Shown: positions 32,873 to 42,060 of the stretch, piece after piece | Numbering within the stretch: the first letter of the stretch is position 1 | Layout: every line of letters begins with the position of its first letter | Assembly (NCBI RefSeq): GCF_015234515.1 | Contig: NZ_JADGMY010000014.1 | Coordinates: forward strand, 99,246-163,245 | Length of the DNA: 64,000 nt | Direction: 5' to 3' | Source of the DNA: Cellulomonas sp. | GTDB taxonomy: Bacteria > Actinomycetota > Actinomycetes > Actinomycetales > Cellulomonadaceae | Notes under the pieces: generated by a model | Database searches by the model: none | What the model saw: only the letters and a program-made list of their open reading frames with translations | What the model was told of the DNA's origin: nothing | Translations under genes and position numbers: made by a program

Positions 32873-35431
32873 TCAGTCGACGCCGAGCGCGGCGACCGGG
32901 GGCGTGCGGGCGGCTGCGCGGGCGGGGAGCGCCGAGGCGGCGAGCCCGGCGAGCAGCGCCACGACGAAGACGGCTCCGACGTGCGCCCAGGGGACGGACA
33001 GGTGCACGTCACCGAGCGGGCCGAACACCGTGGCGGCGCCCGCCCAGCCGTACATCAGCCCGAGCACCGTGCCGATCAGCGCGCCGACGCCGGCGATGAG
33101 CATGCCCTCGGTCGCGAGCATCCACCGCAGGCCACGTCGGGACAGCCCGACCGCGCGCAGCGTGGCCGACTCCCGGCGACGTTCGATCACCGAGAGCGAC
33201 AGCGTGTTCGCGACCCCGATCAGCGCGATCACGACGGCGACCCCCAGCAGGCCGATGACGATCGCGAGCACGACGGCGATGATCTGCTCGTCGCCCTGCC
33301 GCTGTGCCGCCGTGCTCTCGAACTGCATCGTGTCGTCCGCGACCAGGTCCTGGACCTCCCGCAGCGTCTCGACCGCGTCGGCCCCGCTGCTCAGCCTCGC
33401 CAGCAGTGCCGTGGGCGGGCCGTCGATCCCCAGCGCGTCGGCCGCTTCGGTCGTCAGGAGCGCCGTCTTCGTGCCGCGCGGCAGGACCTCGATGCGCGCG
33501 GTGTCCTGCGCGCTCACGTCCATGGCGGTCACGGAGCCCGACCAGCTTTCCGGCACGACGCTGCGACCTGCAGCGATGGCGTCGGCCGCGACCTGGTCCC
33601 GGAGCACGTGGGCGTCCGCGGGGTCGACCACGTAGGCGCTGCGTTCGAGGCCCTCGGCGTTCTGCACCAACCCGGCCCGTGCGACGACAGCCGTCTCGAC
33701 GCCGTCGAGGCCCGTGACGTCGGCCGCGACAGCCGCGCTCATCGCCTCGCCGGACGAGTCCACCACCAGCAGGTCGACCGGTCCGCGCTCGTCCATCTCC
33801 CGGGCGAGCGAGTCCTGCGCCGAGATCGCCCCGGTGCTCATCATGACGACGAGCGTGACGCCGATGACCAGGGCGGTGCTCGTCGCGGACGTCCGTCGCG
33901 GGTTGCGCAGCGTGTTGGCCGCGGCGAGACGGGCGCTCGTGCTGATCGCCGCCACGGGGCGTCCGACGGACGACACGATGTGCGGCACCCACAGCGGCGA
34001 GCCGACGAGCAGGCCGACGAACGACGTCCCGCCACCGAGGACACCGATGCCCAGCGGCAGCATCGCGTCCACGCCGGTGCCGGCACGGGCGAGCACGATC
34101 CCTGCCGCCAGCGCCGCGAGCCCGCCGACCGTCAGCAGCAGCGACAGCACGAGCCGGATCCGGCCGGGCCGTGCGTGTACCGTCGGCGCGTCCGCCGGCC
34201 GCAGCGCCGCCACGGGGGACACCCGGGTCGCCGCCCGAGCGGGCAGGAGCGCGGCACCGACGGTCACCGCGACCGACACGAGCACCGGGACCAGGATGTT
34301 GCGGAGCGTGGGCTCGACCGCCGGGGGCAGCGGCACGCCGGTCTGGACCCGCGCCAGGACGCTGAGCATGCCCTGCGCGAGTCCGAGCCCCGTGAGCACG
34401 CCGGCGACGCCGGCGACCAGGCCGAGGATGCCGGCCTCGAGCAGCACCGATGCGCGCAGCTGGCCGCGGCGTGCGCCGACGCAGCGCAGCAGTGCCAGCA
34501 TGCGGGTGCGCTGGGCGACGATCACCTGGAACGTGTTCGCGATGACCAGGGCCGCGACCAGCAGCGAGACGGCGGCGAACCCGAGGACCATCATGACGAG
34601 GAGGTTGCCGGCGCCGTACGACTCCACGCTCCGGGCCGCGGCCTCGTCCCGTGTCAGCACCTCGTCCCCGTCCAGCTGGCGTGCCAGGTCGGACTGCACG
34701 GCGGCGACGTCGCCGTCGACGGCCACGAGGATCTCCGAGACGCCCATGTGGTCGATGGTCGCCACACCGCTCCACTCCACGACCGCGTCGGGGGTCGCCA
34801 GCCCCGCGCCGCCGTAGCGGGCCCAGGCGCCCGACGAGTCCTGGACGATCCCGACGAGCGTGACGTCCGCCGTCATCTGCGTGGGCTCCATCTCGAGCGA
34901 CGTGACGACGTCACCCGTCCCCTCGACGGCGTCCTCGACCGTGCCGCCCTCGGACTCGTCCGCGGGCCAGACCGTCCACGAGGCGCGGAGGGTGTCGCCG
35001 ACCCCGATCCCGAGCCGCTCCGCCGAGGCGGCCGGCAGCGCGACCTCGGCGTCCGACGCGGGCGCGCGGCCCTCGGCGACGTCGAGCGACGCCAGCGAGG
35101 GGTCGGAGGGCACCGGGATCACGCCCTCGTTGGAGGAGCGCCGACCGCTCTCGAGGGACACCCAGCTGATGACGAGCGCGTCGGCGGCGGTGACGCCCGC
35201 GGTGTCCCGCGTGGCGGCGAGCGACTCGGACGGCGTGGCGTCCATCGAGGGGAAGACGACGAGGTCGGCGTCGCCGTAGAGCGCCGTCATCGCGTCGTAG
35301 CCGCCGCGTTCGATGACGTCGCCCGCGGTGAGGGTCGCCGTGACGAAGGCCGAGCCGAGGAGGATCGCGACGCCCGCCGCGATCAGGCGTCCGAGGCTGC
35401 GGCGCATCTGGGCGAGGGTGAGCCGCAGCAT
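32873..35431 (-). CDS. ABC transporter permease with two FtsX domains (MacB-type)
   Basis: An 852-residue membrane protein: one N-terminal span (about 13-35), a large extracytoplasmic domain, and two FtsX permease cores of several helices (about 265-430 and 740-840), plus a second external domain between them. This duplicated form is typical of actinobacterial MacB/LolCE-like mechanotransmission exporters acting on antibiotics, peptides or lipids. The start overlaps the ATPase stop (TGATG), so the two are translationally coupled. Substrate unknown. Confidence 0.87.
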   Translation of the reverse strand: MLRLTLAQMRRSLGRLIAAGVAILLGSAFVTATLTAGDVIERGGYDAMTALYGDADLVVFPSMDATPSESLAATRDTAGVTAADALVISWVSLESGRRSSNEGVIPVPSDPSLASLDVAEGRAPASDAEVALPAASAERLGIGVGDTLRASWTVWPADESEGGTVEDAVEGTGDVVTSLEMEPTQMTADVTLVGIVQDSSGAWARYGGAGLATPDAVVEWSGVATIDHMGVSEILVAVDGDVAAVQSDLARQLDGDEVLTRDEAAARSVESYGAGNLLVMMVLGFAAVSLLVAALVIANTFQVIVAQRTRMLALLRCVGARRGQLRASVLLEAGILGLVAGVAGVLTGLGLAQGMLSVLARVQTGVPLPPAVEPTLRNILVPVLVSVAVTVGAALLPARAATRVSPVAALRPADAPTVHARPGRIRLVLSLLLTVGGLAALAAGIVLARAGTGVDAMLPLGIGVLGGGTSFVGLLVGSPLWVPHIVSSVGRPVAAISTSARLAAANTLRNPRRTSATSTALVIGVTLVVMMSTGAISAQDSLAREMDERGPVDLLVVDSSGEAMSAAVAADVTGLDGVETAVVARAGLVQNAEGLERSAYVVDPADAHVLRDQVAADAIAAGRSVVPESWSGSVTAMDVSAQDTARIEVLPRGTKTALLTTEAADALGIDGPPTALLARLSSGADAVETLREVQDLVADDTMQFESTAAQRQGDEQIIAVVLAIVIGLLGVAVVIALIGVANTLSLSVIERRRESATLRAVGLSRRGLRWMLATEGMLIAGVGALIGTVLGLMYGWAGAATVFGPLGDVHLSVPWAHVGAVFVVALLAGLAASALPARAAARTPPVAALGVD

Positions 35432-36273
35432 CAGCGCACGCCCCCCGACGTCACGTCGACGACGGGCGTCGCGCCCGTCGGCGTGCCTGCGGGCGCCTCG
35501 AGCACGCGCAGGCCCTCGAGGCCCGCGAGCACCGACTCGGGGGTCGGGTCGGCGATGTCACCGGCGATCCGGCCGTCCGCCAGCAGCACCACGCGGTCGG
35601 CGTACGCGGCCGCGGTCGGGTCGTGCGTGACCATGATGATCGTGCGGCCCAGCTCACGGACCGAGCGGCGCAGGAAGCTCAGCACCTCGGCGCCCGAGCG
35701 GGAGTCCAGGTTGCCCGTGGGCTCGTCGGCGAAGACGACGTCGGGCTGCGCGATGAGGGCGCGCGCGATCGCGACGCGCTGCTGCTGCCCGCCGGACAGC
35801 TCGCTGGGCCGGTGCGTGAGGCGCGCCTGCAGCCCGAGCGTCGTCACCAGCGTGTCGAACCAGGCGCGGTCCGGTGCGCGGCCGGCGAGGTCGAGCGGGA
35901 GCAGCACGTTCTGCTCGGCGGTGAGCATCGGCAGGAGGTTGAACGACTGGAAGACGAAGCCCACGCGGTCACGGCGCAGCCGGGTCAGCGCGTCGTCGCC
36001 GAGCGACGTGATCTCCGTGGCACCGAGGTGCGCCGTGCCGGAGGTCGCGTCGTCGAGGCCCGCGAGCAGGTGCATCAGCGTCGACTTGCCGGACCCGGAC
36101 GGGCCCATGATCGCGGTGAACGCCCCCGTCGCGAAGTCCACGTCGACGGCGTCGAGCGCGCGGACCGCCGCGGCTCCGGACCCGTACACCTTGGTCAGCG
36201 CGCGGGCGCGGGACGCGGGCGCGGCGTCGTCGGCCGCGGACCGGTCGTGGGGGAGGGGGGCGGTGGTGGGCAA
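35431..36273 (-). CDS. ABC transporter ATP-binding protein (MacB/LolD type)
   Basis: A 280-residue nucleotide-binding subunit with Walker A GPSGSGKST, Q-loop FVFQSFNLLP, signature LSGGQQQRVAIARAL, Walker B VVFADEPTGNLD and a switch histidine in VTHDP. The C-terminal extension past the core is about 45 residues. The likely start is TTG 36273, placed by AGGAG six bases upstream; no ATG or GTG suits better. It pairs with the downstream FtsX permease and probably responds to the upstream two-component system. Confidence 0.9.
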   Translation of the reverse strand: MPTTAPLPHDRSAADDAAPASRARALTKVYGSGAAAVRALDAVDVDFATGAFTAIMGPSGSGKSTLMHLLAGLDDATSGTAHLGATEITSLGDDALTRLRRDRVGFVFQSFNLLPMLTAEQNVLLPLDLAGRAPDRAWFDTLVTTLGLQARLTHRPSELSGGQQQRVAIARALIAQPDVVFADEPTGNLDSRSGAEVLSFLRRSVRELGRTIIMVTHDPTAAAYADRVVLLADGRIAGDIADPTPESVLAGLEGLRVLEAPAGTPTGATPVVDVTSGGVR

Positions 36274-36416
36274 CGGGTGCTCCTGTCTCGAGGTGTGCCA
36301 CCAGGTTCACCCGGCGGCCCGGTCCCCCGCGTCCCGCCCCGGGTGGGTCCTGCCGGTGCCCGGGTCATCCCCAGGCCGCACACCCGCGACCCGTCGGTAC
36401 TCCGCCGGGACGTCGC

Positions 36417-37148
36417 TCAGGACCCCGCCCGCACCAGCCCGGCCTCGTAGGCGACCACGACGGCCTGCACGCGGTCGCGCGCGCCGACCTTGGCCAGGAT
36501 GCGCCCGACGTGGGTCTTGACGGTGGCCTCGGCGACGAACAGGTCCTGGCCGATCTCGGTGTTGGAGCGGCCGCGGGCCATGAGCACCAGCACCTCGCGC
36601 TCGCGCTCGGTGAGCTGGGCCACCGCCTGGTGCGCCGGGTGGTCGGTGGCCGACGGCGCGTCGTCGGGCAGGGCGGTGACGAGGTGCTCGAGCAGCCGAC
36701 GGGTGCTCGACGGTGCGATGACCGCGTCGCCGCGGTGGACGGTGCGGATCGCCGCGAGCATCTCCTCCGGCGGCGCGTCCTTGAGGAGGAAGCCGCTCGC
36801 ACCGGCGCGGATCGCCGCGAGCACGTACTCGTCGAGGTCGAACGTCGTCAGGACGATGACCTTGGGCGCGGGTGCCTCCGGGGTCGCGCGCGACACGATG
36901 CGCTCGGTGGCCTCGAGCCCGTCCATCGTCGGCATGCGGACGTCCATGAGGACGACGTCGACGGGCCCGGTCGCGGTCCGTGCCGCCGGGTCGAGGGCGC
37001 GCACCGCCTGCGCACCGTCACCGGCCTCGAGCACGACCTCCAGGTCGGCCTGGGAGTCGATGACCATGCGGAACCCGGCGCGGACGAGCTGCTGGTCGTC
37101 GACGAGGGCGACGCGGATGGTCGCCGCGTCGGTGGTCTGTGCGGTCAC
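36417..37148 (-). CDS. NarL/FixJ-family response regulator
   Basis: A 243-residue regulator: receiver domain (1-130) with phosphoacceptor Asp-69 in VVLMDVRMP and the conserved Lys in LLKDA, then a LuxR-type helix-turn-helix (about 175-235: LTEREREVLVLMARGRSNTE and VKTHVGRIL). GTG 37148 overlaps the sensor kinase stop by 4 bases. The ABC exporter lies 143 bases downstream and is the likely target. Confidence 0.93.
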   Translation of the reverse strand: MTAQTTDAATIRVALVDDQQLVRAGFRMVIDSQADLEVVLEAGDGAQAVRALDPAARTATGPVDVVLMDVRMPTMDGLEATERIVSRATPEAPAPKVIVLTTFDLDEYVLAAIRAGASGFLLKDAPPEEMLAAIRTVHRGDAVIAPSSTRRLLEHLVTALPDDAPSATDHPAHQAVAQLTEREREVLVLMARGRSNTEIGQDLFVAEATVKTHVGRILAKVGARDRVQAVVVAYEAGLVRAGS

Positions 37149-38482
37149 GAGGTGGTTCCTCCGGCTGGGTCGAGGGACGGGGTATGTGTCAGGGTGCCGG
37201 CGGCGTCGGCTCCCGCAGCCGCGCCGGAGCCCGGTGTGGGCAGCGTCGCCCGGACGCGGAACCCGCCACCGGGGCGGGGGCCGGCGGTCACCGTGCCCCC
37301 GAACATGGTCGCGCGCTCGCGCATGCCCACCAGGCCCTGGCCCAGGCCGTCGGCGTCGGCGGCGGCGCCGCGTCCGTCGTCGCTGACCTCCAGCGTGACG
37401 GCGGCGGGCTCCCACCGGAGCATGACGGTCACGCCGGGGTCGGGGCCGGCGTGCTTGAGCACGTTCGTCAAGGACTCCTGGGCGATGCGGTAGACGGTCA
37501 GGCCGGCGCCGGGCGGCAGGTGCCGCGGCGTCCCCAGACGCACGTACGACACGCGCATCCCGCTGGCCCGCATCTGCGCCACGAGCTGCTCGACGTCCTC
37601 CACGGCCGGCTGCGGCGTGGTGGTGGCGACCGGCGGCCCCGCGGCCCCGGGTCCCGAGGGCGCGGCGGCGAGGACCCCGGGTGCCGCGCGCCCGGGCCCG
37701 CCGGCACCCGGCGCGTCACGCAGCACGCCCAGCAGGCGGCGCATGTCGGTCAGTGCGGCGCGGCCGGTCTCCGCGATCGTGCCGAGCGAGCGGCTCGCGG
37801 CGTCGGGGTCCTGCGCCGCGGCGTACCGCCCGCCGTCGGCCTGCGCGATCATCACGGAGAGGCTGTGGGCCACGATGTCGTGCATCTCGCGTGCGATGCG
37901 TGCGCGCTCGGCCGCCGTCGCGATGATCGCCTGCTGGTCCCGCTCGACCTCGAGCCGCTCGGCGCGGTCCACGAGCGCCTCCAGGTGCTCCCGGCGGCTG
38001 CGGCGCACGAGCCCGAACGCCCACGCGACCAGGAAGATGCTCGCGATCAGCACCATGATGATGACGGCGCTGGCGTGGTCGTAGGGCGCGAACATGGCAG
38101 CGCCCACGACGACCGCGCCGACGATCGCGGTGACGATGCCGGTGCGGTGGGCCCAGCGCGGACCGTGCAGCGCGACCGAGTACAGGGAGAAGGGGATCAC
38201 GACGTCGACGGGCAGCAGCGGGAACCCGGCGGCGATGTGCAGCAGGGCGCAGGTGTACACGAGCGTGACGGAGGCCGCCGGGTGGGTGCGGCGCCACGCG
38301 AGGGGCGCGACGACGCCGAGCACGCACAGTGACAGGAGCGCCGCGCTGCCGCCCGCGGCCTCTGTGGTGACGGCCAGGATCGACACCGGGACCAGTGAGA
38401 GGGTCAGGAGCGCGGTGATCGCAAGGTCGACGCCCTGGCGGTGGGTGTCCTCCCACTTCCACAGCCGGTCCCACCACGTCAT
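37145..38482 (-). CDS. Sensor histidine kinase, HisKA_3 type
   Basis: A 445-residue kinase with five to six N-terminal membrane helices (about 18-155), a short coiled coil, HisKA_3 dimer/phosphoacceptor region IAREMHDIVAHSLSVMIAQ with the histidine near 201, a Gly/Pro/Ala-rich linker (about 250-280), and a HATPase_c domain (AQESLTNVLKHAG, GLGQGLVGMRERA). It lacks a sizeable sensor loop, as in kinases that sense through an associated transporter. TAGGCT (38489-38494 on the minus strand) ends 6 bases before the ATG. Confidence 0.92.
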   Translation of the reverse strand: MTWWDRLWKWEDTHRQGVDLAITALLTLSLVPVSILAVTTEAAGGSAALLSLCVLGVVAPLAWRRTHPAASVTLVYTCALLHIAAGFPLLPVDVVIPFSLYSVALHGPRWAHRTGIVTAIVGAVVVGAAMFAPYDHASAVIIMVLIASIFLVAWAFGLVRRSRREHLEALVDRAERLEVERDQQAIIATAAERARIAREMHDIVAHSLSVMIAQADGGRYAAAQDPDAASRSLGTIAETGRAALTDMRRLLGVLRDAPGAGGPGRAAPGVLAAAPSGPGAAGPPVATTTPQPAVEDVEQLVAQMRASGMRVSYVRLGTPRHLPPGAGLTVYRIAQESLTNVLKHAGPDPGVTVMLRWEPAAVTLEVSDDGRGAAADADGLGQGLVGMRERATMFGGTVTAGPRPGGGFRVRATLPTPGSGAAAGADAAGTLTHTPSLDPAGGTTS

Positions 38483-38656
38483 CCTGCAAGCCTAGGTGGC
38501 CGGTCTGCCGTCGGCGTGCACCTGGGGTCGGACGTGGCCACCGCCTCCCGTCCGTCCCCGGGCGCACGTGGGCCGGGCGCGGGGCGGTCCCCGACGATCG
38601 GTGGATCTCCGGCGCGTCCGGGACCGAGGGCTGGCGGCGGGGGCGAGTTCGTGACC

Positions 38657-38662
38657 TAACAT
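38657..38662 (+). promoter_or_regulatory. Predicted -10 element (TAACAT) of the OmpR-type two-component operon
   Basis: TAACAT ends 6 bases before ATG 38669, predicting a leaderless transcript. The divergent kinase promoter (TAGGCT) lies at 38489-38494, about 160 bases away. Confidence 0.5.
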
Positions 38663-38668
38663 GGCCGA

Positions 38669-39403
38669 ATGACCCAGGTGCTGCTGGCGGAGGACGACCC
38701 CGCGATTGCCGAGCCTTTGGCCCGGGCGCTGGGGCGTGAAGGTTACGACGTGCGCGTGCAAGGCACGGGTCAAGGCGCGATCGACGGCGCCGCGAGCGCC
38801 GACCTCGTGGTCCTCGACCTGGGCCTGCCCGACATGGACGGGCTCGACGTCGCCCGCGCGATCCGCAGCCAGGGCCTGACGACGCCCGTGCTGGTGCTGA
38901 CCGCGCGCGCCGACGAGGTCGACCTCGTCGTCGGGCTCGACGCCGGTGCCGACGACTACGTCACCAAGCCGTTCCGGCTCGCCGAGCTGCTCGCGCGGGT
39001 CCGGGCGCTGCTGCGCCGCACCGTGGGCGACCCTGCGGACGAGGACGAGCTGCACGCCCAGAACGTGCGCGTCGACGTCGCCGCGCACCGCGCGTTCCAG
39101 GGCGAGCGTGAGCTGCACCTCACGGCCAAGGAGTTCGACCTGCTGCGCGTCCTGGTCGCCGCCGCGGGCACGGTCGTCTCGCGCGAGACACTCATGCGTG
39201 AGGTGTGGGGGTCCGACCCGACGGGTTCGACCAAGACGCTCGACATGCACGTGTCGTGGCTGCGTCGCAAGCTCGGCGACGACGCGAACGCTCCCCGCTA
39301 CATCTCCACCGTGCGCGGCATGGGCTTCCGCTTCGAGACCGGGAGCGCGTCCGACGCCGCCACGGCGTCCGACGCGGCCGCGGGGCCGCTCGACAGGGTC
39401 TGA
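38669..39403 (+). CDS. OmpR-family response regulator
   Basis: A 244-residue regulator: receiver domain (1-115) with phosphoacceptor Asp-50 (VVLDLGLPDMDG) and VTKPF, then a winged-helix DNA-binding domain (about 125-225: LTAKEFDLLRVL, SRETLMREVWGS, TLDMHVSWLRRKLG). The C-terminal tail is Ala/Ser-rich. The partner kinase begins 3 bases after the stop, forming a two-gene operon. Confidence 0.94.
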   Translation: MTQVLLAEDDPAIAEPLARALGREGYDVRVQGTGQGAIDGAASADLVVLDLGLPDMDGLDVARAIRSQGLTTPVLVLTARADEVDLVVGLDAGADDYVTKPFRLAELLARVRALLRRTVGDPADEDELHAQNVRVDVAAHRAFQGERELHLTAKEFDLLRVLVAAAGTVVSRETLMREVWGSDPTGSTKTLDMHVSWLRRKLGDDANAPRYISTVRGMGFRFETGSASDAATASDAAAGPLDRV

Positions 39404-39406
39404 CGC

Positions 39407-40744
39407 GTGCGTCGTCGCGTCCTGCAGGCGACGATCGCCGCCGTCACGGTCGCGGTCGTCCTGCTGGGGTTCCCGCTCGCGTTCCTCGGCGCACAGCTCG
39501 TGCGGGAGAACGCGCTCTACGGTCTGGAGGTCCGGGCCCAGTCGGTCGCGCGGACCGTCGACTTCCGGGTCGAGCAGCAGATCGCGCTGTCCGACCGCAT
39601 GCTCGAGCCGTACACGGGTGCCGATTTCCCCGGTGGCACCGGTGAAGGCCTTGAGGCGAGCGTCGTGGTGCGGACCCCCGCCGGCGAGACCTACCGGGCC
39701 GGGCCCACGTTCGACCAGCGGCGCCTCACGGTCCAGACCACGTCGGGGACCGGGGCGACGGTGCTGCTGTACGTCTCGTGGTGGGACGTCTTCTGGATGT
39801 CGACGCAGGTCATCGCGCTCGTCGTCGTCGCGGCCGTCGTCGCCTTCGCCGCAGGGATCGCGATGGCGATCTGGCAGGCCAACAGGCTCGCGGCGCCACT
39901 GGTGTACCTCGCGGCCTCGGCCGAGCAGCTCGGCTCCGGACAGGTCCGGCCGCAGCTCGAGCCGTCGGGCGTCGAGGAGATCGACCTCGTGGCCGCCGAG
40001 CTGGCCCGTAGCGCCGACCGGATGGCGGGGCGTCTCGCCGCGGAGCGCCAGTTCGCGTCCGACGCCTCGCACCAGCTGCGGACCCCGCTGACCGCCCTGT
40101 CGATGCGCCTCGAGGAGATCATGCTCACCGCCGGCGAGGAGGAGGTGCGCGAGGAGGCCCGCATCTCGCTCGAGCAGGTGGAGCGGCTGGTGCGCGTCGT
40201 GGACGACCTGCTCGCGAGCTCGCGCCGCGCCCAGGGGGGCACGACCGAGGCGATCCTCCTGCAGGAGGTCGTGCACCAGCAGGAGGAGGAGTGGGCCCCG
40301 ACGTTCGCCGCGGCCGGTCGACGGCTGGTCGTCGACGTCGACCCGAGCACGCAGGTGCTCGCGACGCCGGGTGCCCTCGCCCAGGTGCTCGCGACGCTCA
40401 TCGAGAACTCCCTGAAGCACGGTGCGGGCACGACGACCGTGCGTTCGCGCGCCGGCGGCCCGTCGCGTGCCGTGGTCGTCGAGGTCGGGGACGAGGGCGA
40501 GGGTGTGCCCGACGACCTGGCCCCGCGCATCTTCGAGCGCGACGTCACGTCCGGCGCCGGGACGGGTCTGGGACTGGCGCTCGCGCGGGACCTCGCCAGC
40601 GCCGACGGCGGCCGGCTCGAGCTGGCGCAGCGCCGGCCCGCGGTGTTCGCGCTGTTCCTGTCCGGCGTCCCGGCGTCGCTGCGGCCCGACGTCGTCCTGC
40701 CGCGCGGTGCCGTGATCTCGGTGCGGCGCGAGCGTCGGTGGTGA
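39407..40744 (+). CDS. Membrane sensor histidine kinase (HAMP, HisKA)
   Basis: A 445-residue kinase: two membrane spans (about 10-30 and 130-155) flanking an external sensor region of ~100 residues, a HAMP segment (about 155-210), phosphoacceptor His-222 in SDASHQLRTPLTAL, and HATPase_c with N-box IENSLKHG and G-box GTGLGLALARDL. The third glycine box is shortened and the C-terminus ends in a basic tail. Stimulus unknown. GTG start 3 bases after the response-regulator gene. Confidence 0.92.
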   Translation: MRRRVLQATIAAVTVAVVLLGFPLAFLGAQLVRENALYGLEVRAQSVARTVDFRVEQQIALSDRMLEPYTGADFPGGTGEGLEASVVVRTPAGETYRAGPTFDQRRLTVQTTSGTGATVLLYVSWWDVFWMSTQVIALVVVAAVVAFAAGIAMAIWQANRLAAPLVYLAASAEQLGSGQVRPQLEPSGVEEIDLVAAELARSADRMAGRLAAERQFASDASHQLRTPLTALSMRLEEIMLTAGEEEVREEARISLEQVERLVRVVDDLLASSRRAQGGTTEAILLQEVVHQQEEEWAPTFAAAGRRLVVDVDPSTQVLATPGALAQVLATLIENSLKHGAGTTTVRSRAGGPSRAVVVEVGDEGEGVPDDLAPRIFERDVTSGAGTGLGLALARDLASADGGRLELAQRRPAVFALFLSGVPASLRPDVVLPRGAVISVRRERRW

Positions 40745-40808
40745 TCTCAGCCCCCCGGAACCCCCGTCGGGCTAGGCTTCCACCACATCCGTCCGCGAGG
40801 GGGAAGAC

Positions 40809-41999
40809 GTGCAGGTTCTCGAGCCGGCGCTCCAGGGTTACGCCTGGGGATCGTCGACCGTCATCCCGGAGATGCTCCGACGCCCTGCTGACGGCTCGCC
40901 GGTCGCCGAGGCGTGGTTCGGCGCGCACGCGTCCGCGCCCTCCCGGCTCGTCGGCGCCGGGGGAGAGTCGCTGGACCGCGCGATCGCGACCGACCCCGTG
41001 GGGAGGCTCGGGGACGCCGTCGTCTCGCGCTTCGGCCCGGAGCTGCCGTTCCTGCTCAAGCTGATCGCGGCCGCGCGCCCCCTGTCTCTCCAGGTGCACC
41101 CCAGCATCGAGCTGGCGCGCGAGGGCTATGCGCGGGAGGACGCGCGGGCCGTCGCGATGGACGACCCGCGACGGTCGTACCGGGACCGCAACCACAAGCC
41201 GGAGCTCGTCTACGCGCTCTCGCCGTTCGAGGCACTCGTCGGCTTCCGCGCGCCGCGCCGCGCGGCGGAGATCCTGGACGGCGTCGACCACCCGACGGCA
41301 CGCCGGCTGCACAAGGTCGTGACCTCGGACCCCACGTCGACGGGCATGCAGGAGGCGTTCACGCTGCTCGTGAGCGAGGCGACGCGCCCAGGACCCGACG
41401 AGGTCCATGATCTCGCGGACGCGTTCCGGGCCCGCCTGCGGACCGGGTCGCCGTCGCCCCGCACCGACCGCGCGGTCGACCTGCTCGAGAGCACCTACCC
41501 AGGTGACCCCGGTGCGGTGACGGCAGTCCTGCTCAACCCCGTCTCGCTGCGACCGGGCGAGGCGCTCTTCGTGCCGGCGGGCACCGTGCACGCGTACCTC
41601 GACGGCTTCGCGGTCGAGCTCATGGCGAGCTCCGACAACGTCGTGCGGGCCGGTCTGACGACAAAGCACGTCGACGTCCCCGAGCTGCTGCGGATCGTCG
41701 AGTGCGTCGCCGCCCCACCGATCCGCATCGCCCCCGAGCACGTGTACGACGCGACGGACGTCTACTACGTGCCCGTCGACGACTTCGAGATGTCCGTCAC
41801 CCGCCTGTCCGACGAGCGGTGCCGGGTGCCGGGGGGCGGGCCCCGGATCGTGCTCTGCCTCGAAGGGCAGGTCACCCTCCACGCGGAGACGGGCGAGGCG
41901 CTCGAGATCACGTCGGGGCAGGCCGCCTTCGTCCCCGCGTCCGACGGCGTCCTGCGCGCCCGCGGCGAGGGGCGGGTCGTCCAGGCGTCCGTCCCGTGA
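40809..41999 (+). CDS. manA: Mannose-6-phosphate isomerase, class I
   Basis: Interconverts fructose-6-phosphate and mannose-6-phosphate, feeding GDP-mannose synthesis for glycans. The 396-residue protein shows the cupin motifs of type I enzymes: LQGYAWGS at the N-terminus, LSLQVHPS with zinc-binding Gln/His, NHKPELVYAL, and the C-terminal FVPAGTVHAYLDG with a further zinc ligand. GTG start after GAGGGGGAAG; a TAGGCT hexamer lies about 30 bases upstream. Relevant to the polysaccharide genes to the right. Confidence 0.92.
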   Translation: MQVLEPALQGYAWGSSTVIPEMLRRPADGSPVAEAWFGAHASAPSRLVGAGGESLDRAIATDPVGRLGDAVVSRFGPELPFLLKLIAAARPLSLQVHPSIELAREGYAREDARAVAMDDPRRSYRDRNHKPELVYALSPFEALVGFRAPRRAAEILDGVDHPTARRLHKVVTSDPTSTGMQEAFTLLVSEATRPGPDEVHDLADAFRARLRTGSPSPRTDRAVDLLESTYPGDPGAVTAVLLNPVSLRPGEALFVPAGTVHAYLDGFAVELMASSDNVVRAGLTTKHVDVPELLRIVECVAAPPIRIAPEHVYDATDVYYVPVDDFEMSVTRLSDERCRVPGGGPRIVLCLEGQVTLHAETGEALEITSGQAAFVPASDGVLRARGEGRVVQASVP

Positions 42000-42060
42000 G
42001 GTCCCCGCGTCGGTGGGCACCACCGCGGGCACGCACCGTCAGCGGCTACCCTCGACGCCC

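Noticed and set aside
30317..36520. A 2067-codon open frame on the plus strand
   Set aside because: It lies opposite the EssC-like ATPase and ABC exporter genes, whose motifs are clear. The translation is Ser/Arg/Pro/Ala noise with no domain, as expected for antisense frames at very high GC.
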